Virus record (IMG/VR): IMGVR_UViG_3300046665_000772
Location: 1 to 32,449 of that record
Source of the DNA: a virus
Strand: one strand, 5' to 3'
DNA: 32,449 nt
This document shows, one piece after another, positions 15,101 to 22,239 of this stretch. The notes under the pieces were generated by a model. It was not told the origin of the DNA and searched no databases. It saw only the letters and a program-made list of their open reading frames with translations. Numbering within the stretch: the stretch's first letter is position 1; each line of letters opens with the position of its first letter. The translations under genes and the position numbers were made by a program.

Positions 15101-16757
15101 CTTTCCCGACCTGGTCAATCTGGGCCTGCAGTTCTTTCACTTTGGCAAGATTGTCGATTTTGCCGCTCTGGAGTTTTTTCTCCGCCGCGAGGGAATCACG
15201 CTGATCGCGCAACGTCTTCAAGTCTGCATCTGCCGACTTGTCGGTAGCGTCCTCCTCATTCATCTGGCCTGTTCGTTTCAGGAAATCGATCTGCTGCTGC
15301 GCCTGCTGGTTGTCGTACGCGCGGGCGGCCGCCTGCCGCTGCAGCGCTTCCGTCTGGAGGTCGATCTGTTTCACGGCGTTCTTGTAGACGGTCGTGTTCT
15401 GGGTCGCCTCCTTGTTCACCTGGGCGACGTAACGGTTGTACTCGGCCTGGCTGATGGCTCCAGTGTCGAGGGCTGTTTTCAACTTCGTCAGTTCGCCGGC
15501 TGTCTGGGCATTCACGCCATTCAGACGGTTGCGCAGCTCGAGCGTGTCGTTCAGTGCCTTCTGTCGCTTTTGCTCGTCCGTGAGCTCGAGTTGGAACTGG
15601 GCGAGCCGGTCGGTACCGTTTTTCTTGGCGTTCGAGGTCTCGGCATCCTGGGCCGCCTGCGATTTCTGCGCGGCGCCGAGGATGGCCTCGCTCTTCGCGT
15701 CGACCGCCTTACGCTCCTGCTCTGCCTCGGCCACGCGGGCGCGGCCGATGTCCTGCACGTTCTTCAGCGAAGACCCGTCGACCAGCCCTTTCATTCCGCC
15801 GTCGAACAGCATGACTGCCTGCGCCGCGAACGCGCCGATATCTTTGCCGATGGTCTGGAAGACGTAGGCGATGTTCGTGCCCACGACCGCCAGAGCTTCG
15901 AACGTCGTGGTCAGGATTGCGTGTACGCCGGTTGCCTCCTTCACGGCCTGCCCTTCCTTGCCGGCGGCGCCGCCTACGGCGTCGAGGATCGCACTCAGGT
16001 CCTGCAGCGCTCCGCTGACGGCGAGTACGCCCGACAGCATGGCTTCGCCGATTCCGTTCGACGAGATCGTCCGCAAGACACTCTGCCAGGTGTCGCCCAG
16101 GTTGCTGATAGCGCCGTCGAGTGTCGCCGCGCGCAGCTCCATGCCGCCGCCAAAGTCGGTCTCGCCAATCTTGCGCAAGAAACCCTGAATCTCCTTCGCG
16201 TTGTTCCCGATGTTGGTCGTCATGCCCTTGAACGTCAGGGCCACGCGATCACCGTTTTGCTTTGCGGTGATCCCGAATTCCTTGAGACGCTCGAACTCGC
16301 CCGTTGCAGCGTCCGCTACCGCCTCGATCATCTGGTTCAGGCCCTTGCCCATGGCGGCAGCCGTGTTGCCGTAGGAGCGCAGCGCGCGCTCGGACGGATC
16401 AAGCCCCAAGTTCCGCATCTTGATAAATGCCTCTGTGGCTTCCTGAACGCTGTACGGCGTCGTGGCAGCGAACGACTGCAAAGCCTTGAACGCCACCGCG
16501 GCATTCGCGGTCGACCCCGTGGCCGTGATGAGGGAGGCGTTCAGCTTGTCGAATTCGCGCTGCGCGTCGACGACCTGGTGCACGAGCGCCGCGAACGACA
16601 CGCCGGCGGCCATGCCGACGAGCGCGCCCTTTGCCATTTTCGCGGCCTCGGTGATTCCGTTCACGGCGCCACCGACGACACGGCGCGCGTCATCCATGTC
16701 GCGCTGCAGGCGCGCGATGTCGGCGCGCAGCCGGATTTCCATGTCGCCAATGATCAT
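12111..16757 (-). CDS. Tape measure protein
   Basis: A 1548-residue protein, the longest in the window, which sets tail length and is ejected with the DNA. The N-terminal 250 residues carry the tape-measure domain (M-E-I-R-L-R-A-D-I-A-R-L-Q-R-D-M, then F-K-A-L-Q-S-F-A-A-T-T-P-Y-S-V-Q-E-A and G-L-N-Q-M-I-E-A-V-A-D). A long Gln/Lys/Glu-rich coiled-coil region covers about 350-700. A hydrophobic patch at about 840-895 (M-N-L-V-A-G-A-V-T-L-A-A-V-A-G-L) may insert in the host membrane. The rest is helical again. ATG 16757 has AGGGA five bases ahead; a TTG at 16772 is less likely. At about 0.15 nm per residue the tail would be near 230 nm at most, which is an estimate. Confidence 0.9.
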   Translation of the reverse strand: MIIGDMEIRLRADIARLQRDMDDARRVVGGAVNGITEAAKMAKGALVGMAAGVSFAALVHQVVDAQREFDKLNASLITATGSTANAAVAFKALQSFAATTPYSVQEATEAFIKMRNLGLDPSERALRSYGNTAAAMGKGLNQMIEAVADAATGEFERLKEFGITAKQNGDRVALTFKGMTTNIGNNAKEIQGFLRKIGETDFGGGMELRAATLDGAISNLGDTWQSVLRTISSNGIGEAMLSGVLAVSGALQDLSAILDAVGGAAGKEGQAVKEATGVHAILTTTFEALAVVGTNIAYVFQTIGKDIGAFAAQAVMLFDGGMKGLVDGSSLKNVQDIGRARVAEAEQERKAVDAKSEAILGAAQKSQAAQDAETSNAKKNGTDRLAQFQLELTDEQKRQKALNDTLELRNRLNGVNAQTAGELTKLKTALDTGAISQAEYNRYVAQVNKEATQNTTVYKNAVKQIDLQTEALQRQAAARAYDNQQAQQQIDFLKRTGQMNEEDATDKSADADLKTLRDQRDSLAAEKKLQSGKIDNLAKVKELQAQIDQVGKDIGARELKRGNDLFELDQKRYRQAVDNSANLIETEQAELASLKQQTQAQIDQNEQIGLTQKQVAELTAKYLEVAAARKDAEAITAEGLDLTGESAQRIRDEAAEIRKRSAAIVDGAAKQELYDKTIQDAQALVDIMSALDSAAQSAAQGMAQAFGSVGQAIGSMTTALTGYERTQAAIAAQLLASTKDAHGDPAKIARANQMAVEASAQAQIKSYGDMAGAAKGFFKENSTGYKVMGGLEKAYRAAEMAMALEAMAKKIFFKETEVAANTTLNATKIAGEATATAASTGLAATEASAWGITAVIKAIASMPFPMNLVAGAVTLAAVAGLGVAMVGSLGGGSTAVNPNSAEERQKVQGTGTVLGDPTAKSESIANSLEIMKKNSELELDYQNSMLTALQNIASALGGAAKGISQTAGITGGSAFGTVASADKAFVGASHTKDITDSGVQFSGTFGQLRSGAGQGRQYEDVYTTSDGGMFRSGWTRTDTNYKALSAEAMKPFSLIFDNMGDLLVDAGAKLGEDSVSLTNAINSISVDFGVSLRGLSGQDLTDALNAGVSVAFDKVTTQLFPTIQQFQKMGEGLGETLVRVASDVQGLGSVFASMGKSFGTMSIEAKERLVEASGGLDKFASSAKSFMQNFYSEDEQRAATKAKLNPLLAKYGLSTEGPAAQKMFRDFVVGLDASTAAGAATYAMLMNLQQAFFDVTDAAASQRKDLQEQLDQLTMTSAQLLAKQRDALDDSNKALFDQVQAAQKVKDAQDAAKSSLGDFIGQMKSFAATAKGLNNSLALGSLSTLTPEQQYAEARRQFEQTRQQAAAGDTAAQGSLQSVEQTFLQLSQRINGGDAQYSSDLATVMRTNDELAQWATQSVDVAQASLDALDDSSATLTDISATLTAIAQGVQYLPAALSGQDLSSFAQALAPIDYSRMGTLDMAPLVAEVKALREEVKGLRADAERQTGDKIKAGEAIAQQAAETVVEGVRDAVTDGAYASANSTRNLS

Positions 16758-16796
16758 GCGGATCCCTATCAAAAATGGGCACCCATAGGGCGCCCG

Positions 16797-17240
16797 TCAG
16801 TCTTTCTTCTGCATTGCCTCGAGCGCGATCGCGTCGAAAGCGTCAATGACGTCGAGCTCCCACGGCGTGAACGTCACCCCGTGCAGCTGCTGGAAGGCCA
16901 GAATGTTCTCCGGCATGATCGGGCCCGGCCCACCCATAGTCATCGATCGCCCCATGCGCCGGAAAGCGTCCCACAGCGCACGCCCAGCCCGCGGCCATTC
17001 CACGTTCAGCCGCGGGTCGCACTCGCCGGTGTTTTTGGCGACACGCTGCAAATGCGTACGAAGCGTTGCGCCGTCACCCAGCCGCGCCGCCAGCTCGTAC
17101 TCGGCGCGGCAACACCCCGTCAGGCTTTCGCGGAGTCGGCGATAAAAAGCTCGGTCTTGTTGATGCCCGCGCGCACCTGCGTGCGCAGCCATTGCTTGGT
17201 CGGGTCGGTGAGCAACGCGCGCACATTTGCCGGCGTGCAC
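16797..17240 (-). CDS. Downstream tail assembly chaperone frame (gpT-like), probably by -1 frameshift
   Basis: An open frame in the -1 phase relative to the upstream chaperone gene, overlapping its last 120 bp. The part with protein character begins about D-R-A-F-Y-R-R-L-R-E-S-L-T-G and runs through E-Y-E-L-A-A-R-L-G-D-G, W-P-R-A-G-R-A-L-W-D-A-F-R-R-M and T-P-W-E-L-D-V-I-D-A-F-D to Q-K-K-D. In lambda-like and HK97-like phages the second chaperone is made as a fusion through a programmed -1 slip. Candidate independent starts (GTG 17240, ATG 17192) have no ribosome site, which favours fusion. The T domain binds the tape measure and recruits tail tube subunits. The precise junction is not settled. 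Confidence 0.65.
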   Translation of the reverse strand: MHAGKCARVAHRPDQAMAAHAGARGHQQDRAFYRRLRESLTGCCRAEYELAARLGDGATLRTHLQRVAKNTGECDPRLNVEWPRAGRALWDAFRRMGRSMTMGGPGPIMPENILAFQQLHGVTFTPWELDVIDAFDAIALEAMQKKD

Positions 17241-17569
17241 TCGACCGGCTGGCCGCCGCGCGCCACGTTCCAGCCCAGCACCGAGGCGACGAGGTAGTCG
17301 GTTTCGTCTTCCTGATCGTCCAGCGGGTCGGACGACGGCATCTTGCCGGTGGCCGCGAACTCGGCGCGCAGCTTGCGCGTGCGGGCGAGGTCGATGCGCT
17401 TGCGCGACTCGTGCTCCGGGCTCGCGAGCTCGATGTACGTGCTGGTCGGCTCCTTCGTTTTCGGGTTCACGAGCACGAGGCGGCCGGTTGGCACGTCGTC
17501 GAAGGCGTCGAGGTCCAGGGCGGACACCAGTTTGTTGAGCAGGTCGGAAGGTTGGGCAGTTGCGTTCAT
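17120..17569 (-). CDS. Tail assembly chaperone (gpG-like)
   Basis: A 149-residue protein between the tail tube and tape measure genes, the standard position of the first tail assembly chaperone. It is acidic and mixed alpha/beta: D-L-L-N-K-L-V-S-A-L-D-L-D-A-F-D-D, T-S-T-Y-I-E-L-A-S-P-E-H-E-S-R-K-R-I-D, D-E-T-D-Y-L-V-A-S-V-L-G-W and the C-terminal helix R-T-Q-V-R-A-G-I-N-K-T. The E-D-E-T-D-Y-L-V-A-S-V-L-G-W patch and the location identify the role; sequence alone would be weaker. AAAGAG sits seven to nine bases before the start. A second frame opens under its 3' end in the -1 phase. It coats the tape measure protein during tail assembly and is not in the virion. Confidence 0.75.
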   Translation of the reverse strand: MNATAQPSDLLNKLVSALDLDAFDDVPTGRLVLVNPKTKEPTSTYIELASPEHESRKRIDLARTRKLRAEFAATGKMPSSDPLDDQEDETDYLVASVLGWNVARGGQPVECTPANVRALLTDPTKQWLRTQVRAGINKTELFIADSAKA

Positions 17570-17675
17570 GGTTTTCTCTTTCGCGGAGTAATAAATGCCC
17601 GTGCCGGCCGCCGCGCCCGCGAAAGGCGACGGCGACCAGTCGGTGCCAGGGTTGCCGCAGTTGCGGCGAAAGCGG

Positions 17676-18896
17676 TTAGACGGCCGAGTCTTGGATAGCG
17701 ATGGTCGTCAGGTCTTCGGGCTGGCCGGCGCCGCCGTCGGCATTGAGCAGCGCCTGGAAAGGGATCGTCTGGATCAGGATCTTCTCGCCGTCGTCCTTCG
17801 ATGCACCGTTGACCTTCAGGCGGTTGATGGCGAACGCGATGAAATCCGAGTTCGCCGTGTTGTCCGCCGTGAACGCCAAATAGGCGCTCGTTTCAGTCTC
17901 GTTGTAGAAAGCGTCGCGCAGCGCCGTCGAATCGAACTTCGCGGTCACCTGGCCGGTGACGATGACGCGGCCGGTGGCGACCTGGTCGGCGACGTTGGAG
18001 CCGATGCCTGGTTCGCTCGACTGTGCACACGCGATCTCGATGCTCGCGCTCGTGATCGTGCCGCCGGTAGCCGCGCCGACCTTGACGACGCCGTTCACGG
18101 CCGCCATCACGCCTGTCACGGTCACCGGCGTCGGGCTCGTGAAGTACTGCGCGGTGCCCGGCGTGGCGTCCTTGCCGCTGAATTCCACCGCGATCGTCGC
18201 CATGCCGCTCGCCGGCAGCGTGAAGGTGACCTTCGATACCTTGCAGCCGCTGAACACTTCGCTCGCGCCCGTGGCGCCGACGTCCGGGTGCCAGTGCTCG
18301 ATCGAGAACGACTTGTCGGTGTGGCCCGACTGCGGGACCATCGTCTTCTTGCCTACGACGGTGAGGGTCGCACTCGCGATTGGACCTTCAGCCGTCATGC
18401 TCGTGCCGTTCAGCGTCACGCCCGTGAGTCCCAGCGCCGTCACCGCGGTCACCTGGATGTTCTTGTTCAGGTTATTCGCATTGAATGCGCCGGCCGTGAG
18501 GCGCACGACGTCGCCGATCTTGACGCCATCGGTCAGCCAGGATCCGGCCGCACGCGTCACCGTCCAGGCGCCGGCGGCGCCGCCGACGGTGATCGAGGCG
18601 CCCGCCACGCTGACACCAGCCACGAAGTCTTTCTTCACGGCTGCGGCGACGAAATCGCCATACGTCTTGGCCGACAGTTCGCCGCTGATCGAGCCGCCGA
18701 CCTTGCGCAAGCCATGGCGGAAGTCCGAGACCTGGAAGTCCGGGCGGATTTCGTTCGACTGGTAGGTGTCCTTCGTGAGGTCGAGGGACGAAGTGACGCG
18801 GCGCAGCGACTGCGCGCTCGCGGCCGATGGCATGACGCCGTAGGTGGTCTCCACTTTATAGGTGACCTGTTTATAAACTCCGCTGCCGGTGCCCAT
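17676..18896 (-). CDS. Major tail tube protein
   Basis: A 406-residue protein of the tail-tube type (Phage_tube_2-like) that forms the hexameric rings of the tail. Typical parts are the N-terminal T-Y-G-V-M-P, S-L-D-L-T-K-D-T-Y-Q-S-N-E-I-R, G-G-S-I-S-G-E-L-S-A-K-T-Y-G-D and the S-F-S-I-E-H-W strand followed by F-S-G-C-K-V-S-K-V. Length agrees with long tube proteins that carry an extra surface domain. An intrinsic terminator lies just upstream, so a strong separate transcript or antitermination must supply this abundant product. The ATG at 18896 has AAGGAG eight bases ahead. Confidence 0.85.
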   Translation of the reverse strand: MGTGSGVYKQVTYKVETTYGVMPSAASAQSLRRVTSSLDLTKDTYQSNEIRPDFQVSDFRHGLRKVGGSISGELSAKTYGDFVAAAVKKDFVAGVSVAGASITVGGAAGAWTVTRAAGSWLTDGVKIGDVVRLTAGAFNANNLNKNIQVTAVTALGLTGVTLNGTSMTAEGPIASATLTVVGKKTMVPQSGHTDKSFSIEHWHPDVGATGASEVFSGCKVSKVTFTLPASGMATIAVEFSGKDATPGTAQYFTSPTPVTVTGVMAAVNGVVKVGAATGGTITSASIEIACAQSSEPGIGSNVADQVATGRVIVTGQVTAKFDSTALRDAFYNETETSAYLAFTADNTANSDFIAFAINRLKVNGASKDDGEKILIQTIPFQALLNADGGAGQPEDLTTIAIQDSAV

Positions 18897-18914
18897 GGTT
18901 CTCCTTCGGGAATG

Positions 18915-18945
18915 AAAAAAGCCCGCAAGCGGAAGCTGTGCGGGC
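18915..18945 (-). terminator. Intrinsic terminator upstream of the tail tube gene
   Basis: On the minus strand: stem GCCCGCA, 11-base loop, stem TGCGGGC, then six T. It lies 24 bp after the stop of the tail terminator gene, within the late operon, and would end transcription there without antitermination. I see no clear new promoter in the short gap to the tube gene. Confidence 0.8.
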
Positions 18946-18968
18946 CCGGGTTGGTACTGCTGTCTTTA

Positions 18969-19370
18969 CTAATTCGACTCGTGGTACGTGACCTTGAAAT
19001 CGATGCTCTGGTAGCTGTTGCCGGCGTCATCCGACAAGTCGGGCCCGACGGTGTCGCGCACGATACTGATGACGTCGACGCCCGCGATCTCGCCGCGCTG
19101 GAAATTGCAGGCGCGCCGTACCAAGTCGACCAATGCCTTCACGTCCGGGTAAGCCTGGCCGACAGCCGTCACCTGCACGCGGCTGGTGACGACGGAGTAC
19201 TCGGCCTGGCCATCGATCGCGCCAACCGGGACCGAACTCACCTCGGTAATGCCGAGGGCGGGCAACGGCGTGGTCTCCTTGATGACCCCGGCCACGATCT
19301 GATCTACCGCAACGCGCGCCAGCACGGGCGTCGAGCCGATCAGCAGCGCACGAATGACCTTCACGCTCAT
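18969..19370 (-). CDS. Tail completion/terminator protein (DUF3168-like)
   Basis: A 133-residue protein in the position of the tail terminator that caps the tube and joins it to the head. Features are the first helix M-S-V-K-V-I-R-A-L-L-I-G, the central Y-S-V-V-T-S-R-V-Q-V-T-A-V-G strand, the helix D-V-K-A-L-V-D-L-V-R-R-A-C-N and the final S-I-D-F-K-V-T-Y-H strand, which follow the alpha/beta plan of DUF3168/gpU-type proteins. It overlaps the upstream gp10-like gene by 4 bp and is followed by a terminator. Confidence 0.75.
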   Translation of the reverse strand: MSVKVIRALLIGSTPVLARVAVDQIVAGVIKETTPLPALGITEVSSVPVGAIDGQAEYSVVTSRVQVTAVGQAYPDVKALVDLVRRACNFQRGEIAGVDVISIVRDTVGPDLSDDAGNSYQSIDFKVTYHESN

Positions 19371-19849
19371 GAATCCTCCGGGGCAGGAACGTTGATGCCC
19401 TGCTTCGTCAGGCGCTCGCGCCCCTTGGCCGCCGCAGCCGCGATCGCGGTGGTGGCCGCCGAGTCGAATGCCGGACGCATGAACGGCTTCGCCGCGGCGC
19501 CCGGGTGGTCGACCTCACGCACCGCCATGCCGCCGAACGACAGCGCGTGCTGCGGCTTGGCCTTAATTTTGTGCGCGGCCGTGCCGAACTCAACCCACCG
19601 CCAGTGCGGCGCCTTCGCGCCGCCGGCCTTTAGGTGTGCATACACCGTGCCGCCCTTCGACCCCGTGGTGACGCGTATGCTGCGCTGCAGGTCGCCGTCG
19701 TCCACGGGCACGCCCTGCTTCGCCGCCTTCCTGAATTCATTCGCTCCGGCCCGCAGCATCGCGCGCAAAATATTGCGCTCCACCTTCACGGGAAGCTGCT
19801 GCAGAAAGGCGTCGATCTCACGCCCGCCAACAATCGATTCGTCAGCCAT
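19367..19849 (-). CDS. HK97 gp10-like head-tail joining protein
   Basis: A 160-residue protein of the HK97 gp10 family, needed to close the head and attach the tail. Signature elements are F-L-Q-Q-L-P-V-K-V-E-R-N-I-L-R-A-M-L-R-A-G-A, P-V-D-D-G-D-L-Q-R-S-I-R-V, H-W-R-W-V-E-F-G-T-A-A-H and P-F-M-R-P-A-F-D. The W-V-E-F-G-T and M-R-P-A-F motifs are diagnostic. The ATG at 19849 has AAGGGT ahead and overlaps the head-tail adaptor gene by 8 bp; a longer frame upstream has poor start context. Confidence 0.85.
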   Translation of the reverse strand: MADESIVGGREIDAFLQQLPVKVERNILRAMLRAGANEFRKAAKQGVPVDDGDLQRSIRVTTGSKGGTVYAHLKAGGAKAPHWRWVEFGTAAHKIKAKPQHALSFGGMAVREVDHPGAAAKPFMRPAFDSAATTAIAAAAAKGRERLTKQGINVPAPEDS

Positions 19850-20198
19850 GCGAATACCCTTCCAGCATCCATTCGGCGTTGCGCCGGTCATCCAGCAGCG
19901 CCGGCCCGGCGATGATCTGCATGACGCGGTCACCCTTGCCGTGCAAAGTGACGCGCATAGCGGTTGTGATGCGGTCATCGATGTCGATGCGCAAGCGCGT
20001 GCGCGTCGCCGCCGTGATCATGTCGTTCGCCGTGCTCTCGCCGCGCTTGGGCAGCACATCCTGGGCGTTTGCCCAGACATGGTCGGCCACGACCTCCCAG
20101 CCGCCCGCGCCAGGGATTTCCGTGCCGTAGTCGGGATCGCGCGCCGCCGTGCGTCGCTCGATTGTGACCTGTTCGTCCTTCCGAAACGGCGCCGTCAT
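19842..20198 (-). CDS. Phage head-tail adaptor (head closure)
   Basis: A 118-residue beta-barrel protein of the head closure/stopper type (SPP1 gp16-like). It has V-T-I-E-R-R-T-A-A-R-D-P-D-Y-G, the G-G-W-E-V-V-A-D-H-V-W-A-N strand typical of the family, and a C-terminal W-M-L-E-G-Y. The start at 20198 overlaps the previous gene by 4 bp; an in-frame start at 20231 would add 11 residues inside the upstream gene. It sits in the neck between connector and tail. Confidence 0.8.
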   Translation of the reverse strand: MTAPFRKDEQVTIERRTAARDPDYGTEIPGAGGWEVVADHVWANAQDVLPKRGESTANDMITAATRTRLRIDIDDRITTAMRVTLHGKGDRVMQIIAGPALLDDRRNAEWMLEGYSHG

Positions 20199-20734
20199 CC
20201 CGGCACCCAGTAGCGGTCGAGCTTGCGGCACAGGAATTGCGCGTTCGGGTTCGGAAAATAGTCATTCTCGACCATACCCAGGATGAAGCCTTTGATCGCC
20301 GGCGGAACCGACGTCTCATCTGGCCCATAGCCGCACACGTACCGCACCTCGACAGCGTTGATTCGCGCGGCTGTCTGCGGCCAGGCGCGACCCGGTGCCG
20401 GAACGATGTACCCCGGCTCGCTCTTCGCATCGACCATGTAGTCCTGCGGATCCAGAGTCTGCAACACGCCGTCTACGTCGTAGAACTTGACGTAGACGAC
20501 GCTGGCCAGCGGGGCGTGCGGCAGCCGGATCGCGTCCGGGAACCCGTCCAGCGTCACCTCCCACGTCTGCGTGATCAGCGCCCGCCCGGTCCGGTGCTCC
20601 GCATCGTCCGTGAAGTCCCGCACCTTCTGCTCCAGCTCTGCATCCAGTGCGGCGCCGCTCGTGCGAGCGGATGCTCGCGCGGTGGTTATCGACACCGCCA
20701 GTGCCGCCGGCGGGACGATCAGTCGATCAATCAT
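20195..20734 (-). CDS. Head-tail connector protein (gp6-like)
   Basis: A 179-residue adaptor that binds the portal ring. The N-terminal helix region has A-E-L-E-Q-K-V-R-D-F-T-D-D-A-E-H-R-T-G-R, then Q-T-W-E-V-T-L-D-G-F-P, I-R-L-P-H-A-P-L-A-S-V and the V-R-Y-V-C-G-Y-G strand followed by V-P-P-A-I-K-G-F-I-L-G-M-V, all typical of gp6-like connectors. The ATG at 20734 overlaps the stop of the upstream repeat protein as ATGA and has AAGGAAC ahead; a longer frame reaching 21391 is a shadow of that gene. Confidence 0.85.
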   Translation of the reverse strand: MIDRLIVPPAALAVSITTARASARTSGAALDAELEQKVRDFTDDAEHRTGRALITQTWEVTLDGFPDAIRLPHAPLASVVYVKFYDVDGVLQTLDPQDYMVDAKSEPGYIVPAPGRAWPQTAARINAVEVRYVCGYGPDETSVPPAIKGFILGMVENDYFPNPNAQFLCRKLDRYWVPG

Positions 20735-22239
20735 CGGTTGTTCCTTTGCAATGCGGCCGGACGGGAACCGCTCGTCGCGGCCGGGCGGCTTTCGTTGTAG
20801 TGCTGCCGCGGCGCATAGCCGGCACCGGCCGGCGCCCGCGCATAAGCAACCTGTGCGCTGTAGCGCAGCTGCGCATCGGCAACGACAAGGTTGAACGTTC
20901 CCAGCTGAGTGGGCATGTAGCGCGCGCAGCGCAGCGCGGCCGTAGCGCCGGCAACAGTGAACGTGCCGACGGTCGCGGGGAGCCGGCGGCCAGCCAGCAG
21001 TATCGCGGCGGCGCCCACCCATCCAAATGCGCCGGTGTTGGCGGGCAGCCGTCGATGCGCCTGCAGCCCGGTTGCGGCGCCCACGAGACCGAATACCCCA
21101 GCCGCTGCAGTCAGCGTGTACGCCGGCCCACCTAGCCCGGGAGCGGGCGTATACACCATCTGGACGGTCCCGGCCGACAGCGCGAACGCTGCCGACTGCG
21201 CCACCAGCTTCCGCGAGGCGCGTAGAGCGGCACTGGTCCCGACGAGTGCAAACCCAGCTGTGCCTGTCGGCAGCAAGCGCTGCAGGAGTAACGAGGCTGC
21301 GGCGCTTGACATGGTGAGCGCCCCCTGATCCGCTGCCAAGCGGCGGGCGGTTCTCAGTCCTACTGGCGTAGCCGCAAGGGTGAGCGCGCATTGATCTGCC
21401 TGAAGCTTTCGGCCTGCATACACGCCTGCCGCAGCCGCGGTCAGTGAAAACGATCCGGGCGCTGCCGTCAGCGTGTATGCGCTGCCGCTTGGGACGACGA
21501 ACGTTTCGTCATAGTCGTCAGCAGCCAGGAACAGCTGCCAAGGGTTCGCGCCCAAGGACTGCATTTCCGCATCCGAAAGGGTGCGCGACCACGCGGCGAC
21601 CAGTGACAGGCCGCCTACGGCCCAGGGAGACGAGGTGCTCGTTTTGCGACAGCCGATCCAGAAGTTACCCGTAGGCGTGGCGATGTTCGTTCCCGCCGCG
21701 CTCGCGCCCTTGACGCCGTTCTGGAACACCGAGATTGCCTGGGGCGAGGCGGTCGCGCCGAGGCTGAAGCCGGCCGCCATTTCGGCAGTCGTCATGACGC
21801 GCGATCCGTACAGGCTGGAAATGATCGCGCTGCTGGTATTGAATGGCGCGAAGTTGGCGCGCCCCTGGTCGATCCGGAACTGGAATTTGCGCAGACTGCC
21901 GCCCGCGTCGTCGTCGATCGCCATCTGCGTGACGTTCGCGGCGCAGGCCCCGACGGCAAACAGGCTGTAGTTCGTGCTCGCCAGCGCAGGAATCGTGTCC
22001 GACGGGATGATGTAGCTGTTCGCGGTGACCGCCTGCATCCCTACGCCCAACGGTGTCGCGATCGATTTCCCGACAATGCCGCCTGAGCTGTTGGTGTAGG
22101 GCTTAAATACCCCTGTGTTGACGGACCAGCCCATGGCGCCGGACAGCGTGGGCACGAACGCGAACGCCAGGCCCAGCGTGATCGGGTTACTCCAGTCGAT
22201 CTGCACCCGCCCGTGCGGTTGTCGACGCATCCCGGCCAT
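20731..22239 (-). CDS. LamG-like protein with nine 22-residue repeats, putative head fibre
   Basis: A 502-residue protein. Residues 10-240 look like a LamG/concanavalin domain: N-P-I-T-L-G-L-A-F-A-F, a jelly-roll core, and the closing motif A-W-S-R-T-L-S-D-A-E-M-Q-S-L-G-A-N-P-W-Q. Residues 254-462 are nine tandem units of about 22 residues with consensus R-R-L-P-A-x-x-G-x-F-x-L-x-G-x-A-A-x-L-x-A. The tail from 463 is disordered and Arg/Pro-rich. The alternating hydrophobic pattern suggests a beta-solenoid or beta-arch stalk. Its location between capsid and connector genes points to a head or neck decoration fibre that binds a sugar. There is no signal peptide. Confidence 0.65.
   Translation of the reverse strand: MAGMRRQPHGRVQIDWSNPITLGLAFAFVPTLSGAMGWSVNTGVFKPYTNSSGGIVGKSIATPLGVGMQAVTANSYIIPSDTIPALASTNYSLFAVGACAANVTQMAIDDDAGGSLRKFQFRIDQGRANFAPFNTSSAIISSLYGSRVMTTAEMAAGFSLGATASPQAISVFQNGVKGASAAGTNIATPTGNFWIGCRKTSTSSPWAVGGLSLVAAWSRTLSDAEMQSLGANPWQLFLAADDYDETFVVPSGSAYTLTAAPGSFSLTAAAAGVYAGRKLQADQCALTLAATPVGLRTARRLAADQGALTMSSAAASLLLQRLLPTGTAGFALVGTSAALRASRKLVAQSAAFALSAGTVQMVYTPAPGLGGPAYTLTAAAGVFGLVGAATGLQAHRRLPANTGAFGWVGAAAILLAGRRLPATVGTFTVAGATAALRCARYMPTQLGTFNLVVADAQLRYSAQVAYARAPAGAGYAPRQHYNESRPAATSGSRPAALQRNNR
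20854..21480 (-). repeat. Nine tandem protein-coding repeats of about 66 bp
   Basis: The coding DNA for residues 254-462 of the LamG-like protein is built from about 22-codon units. Most begin with R-R-L or R-K-L and hold G-x-F-x-L or A-L-T-L followed by A-A-x-L. Units 1 and 6 share A-Y-T-L-T-A-A. The units diverged clearly at the DNA level, so this is an old array kept by selection, not a recent expansion. Confidence 0.7.

Noticed and set aside
17142-17149. C-TTT-TTA as a classical slippery heptamer
   Set aside because: The zero-frame codons are GAG CTT TTT ATC, so the heptamer is out of phase for a standard -1 slip.
14043-17297. Very long + strand open frame (over 1000 codons) antisense to the tape measure gene
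   Set aside because: It arises from GC-rich codon structure of the opposite strand. Its product is Arg/His/Leu-heavy without domains, and it runs across several real genes.
17595-20213. Long + strand open frame antisense to the tail tube and neck genes
   Set aside because: Arg/Asp/His-rich product with no motif and no ribosome site, while the opposite strand has recognised tail genes.
20735-21391. N-terminal extension of the connector gene
   Set aside because: The extension is Arg/Ala/Cys-rich and antiphase to the repeat protein. A good ribosome site and ATGA overlap support the start at 20734.
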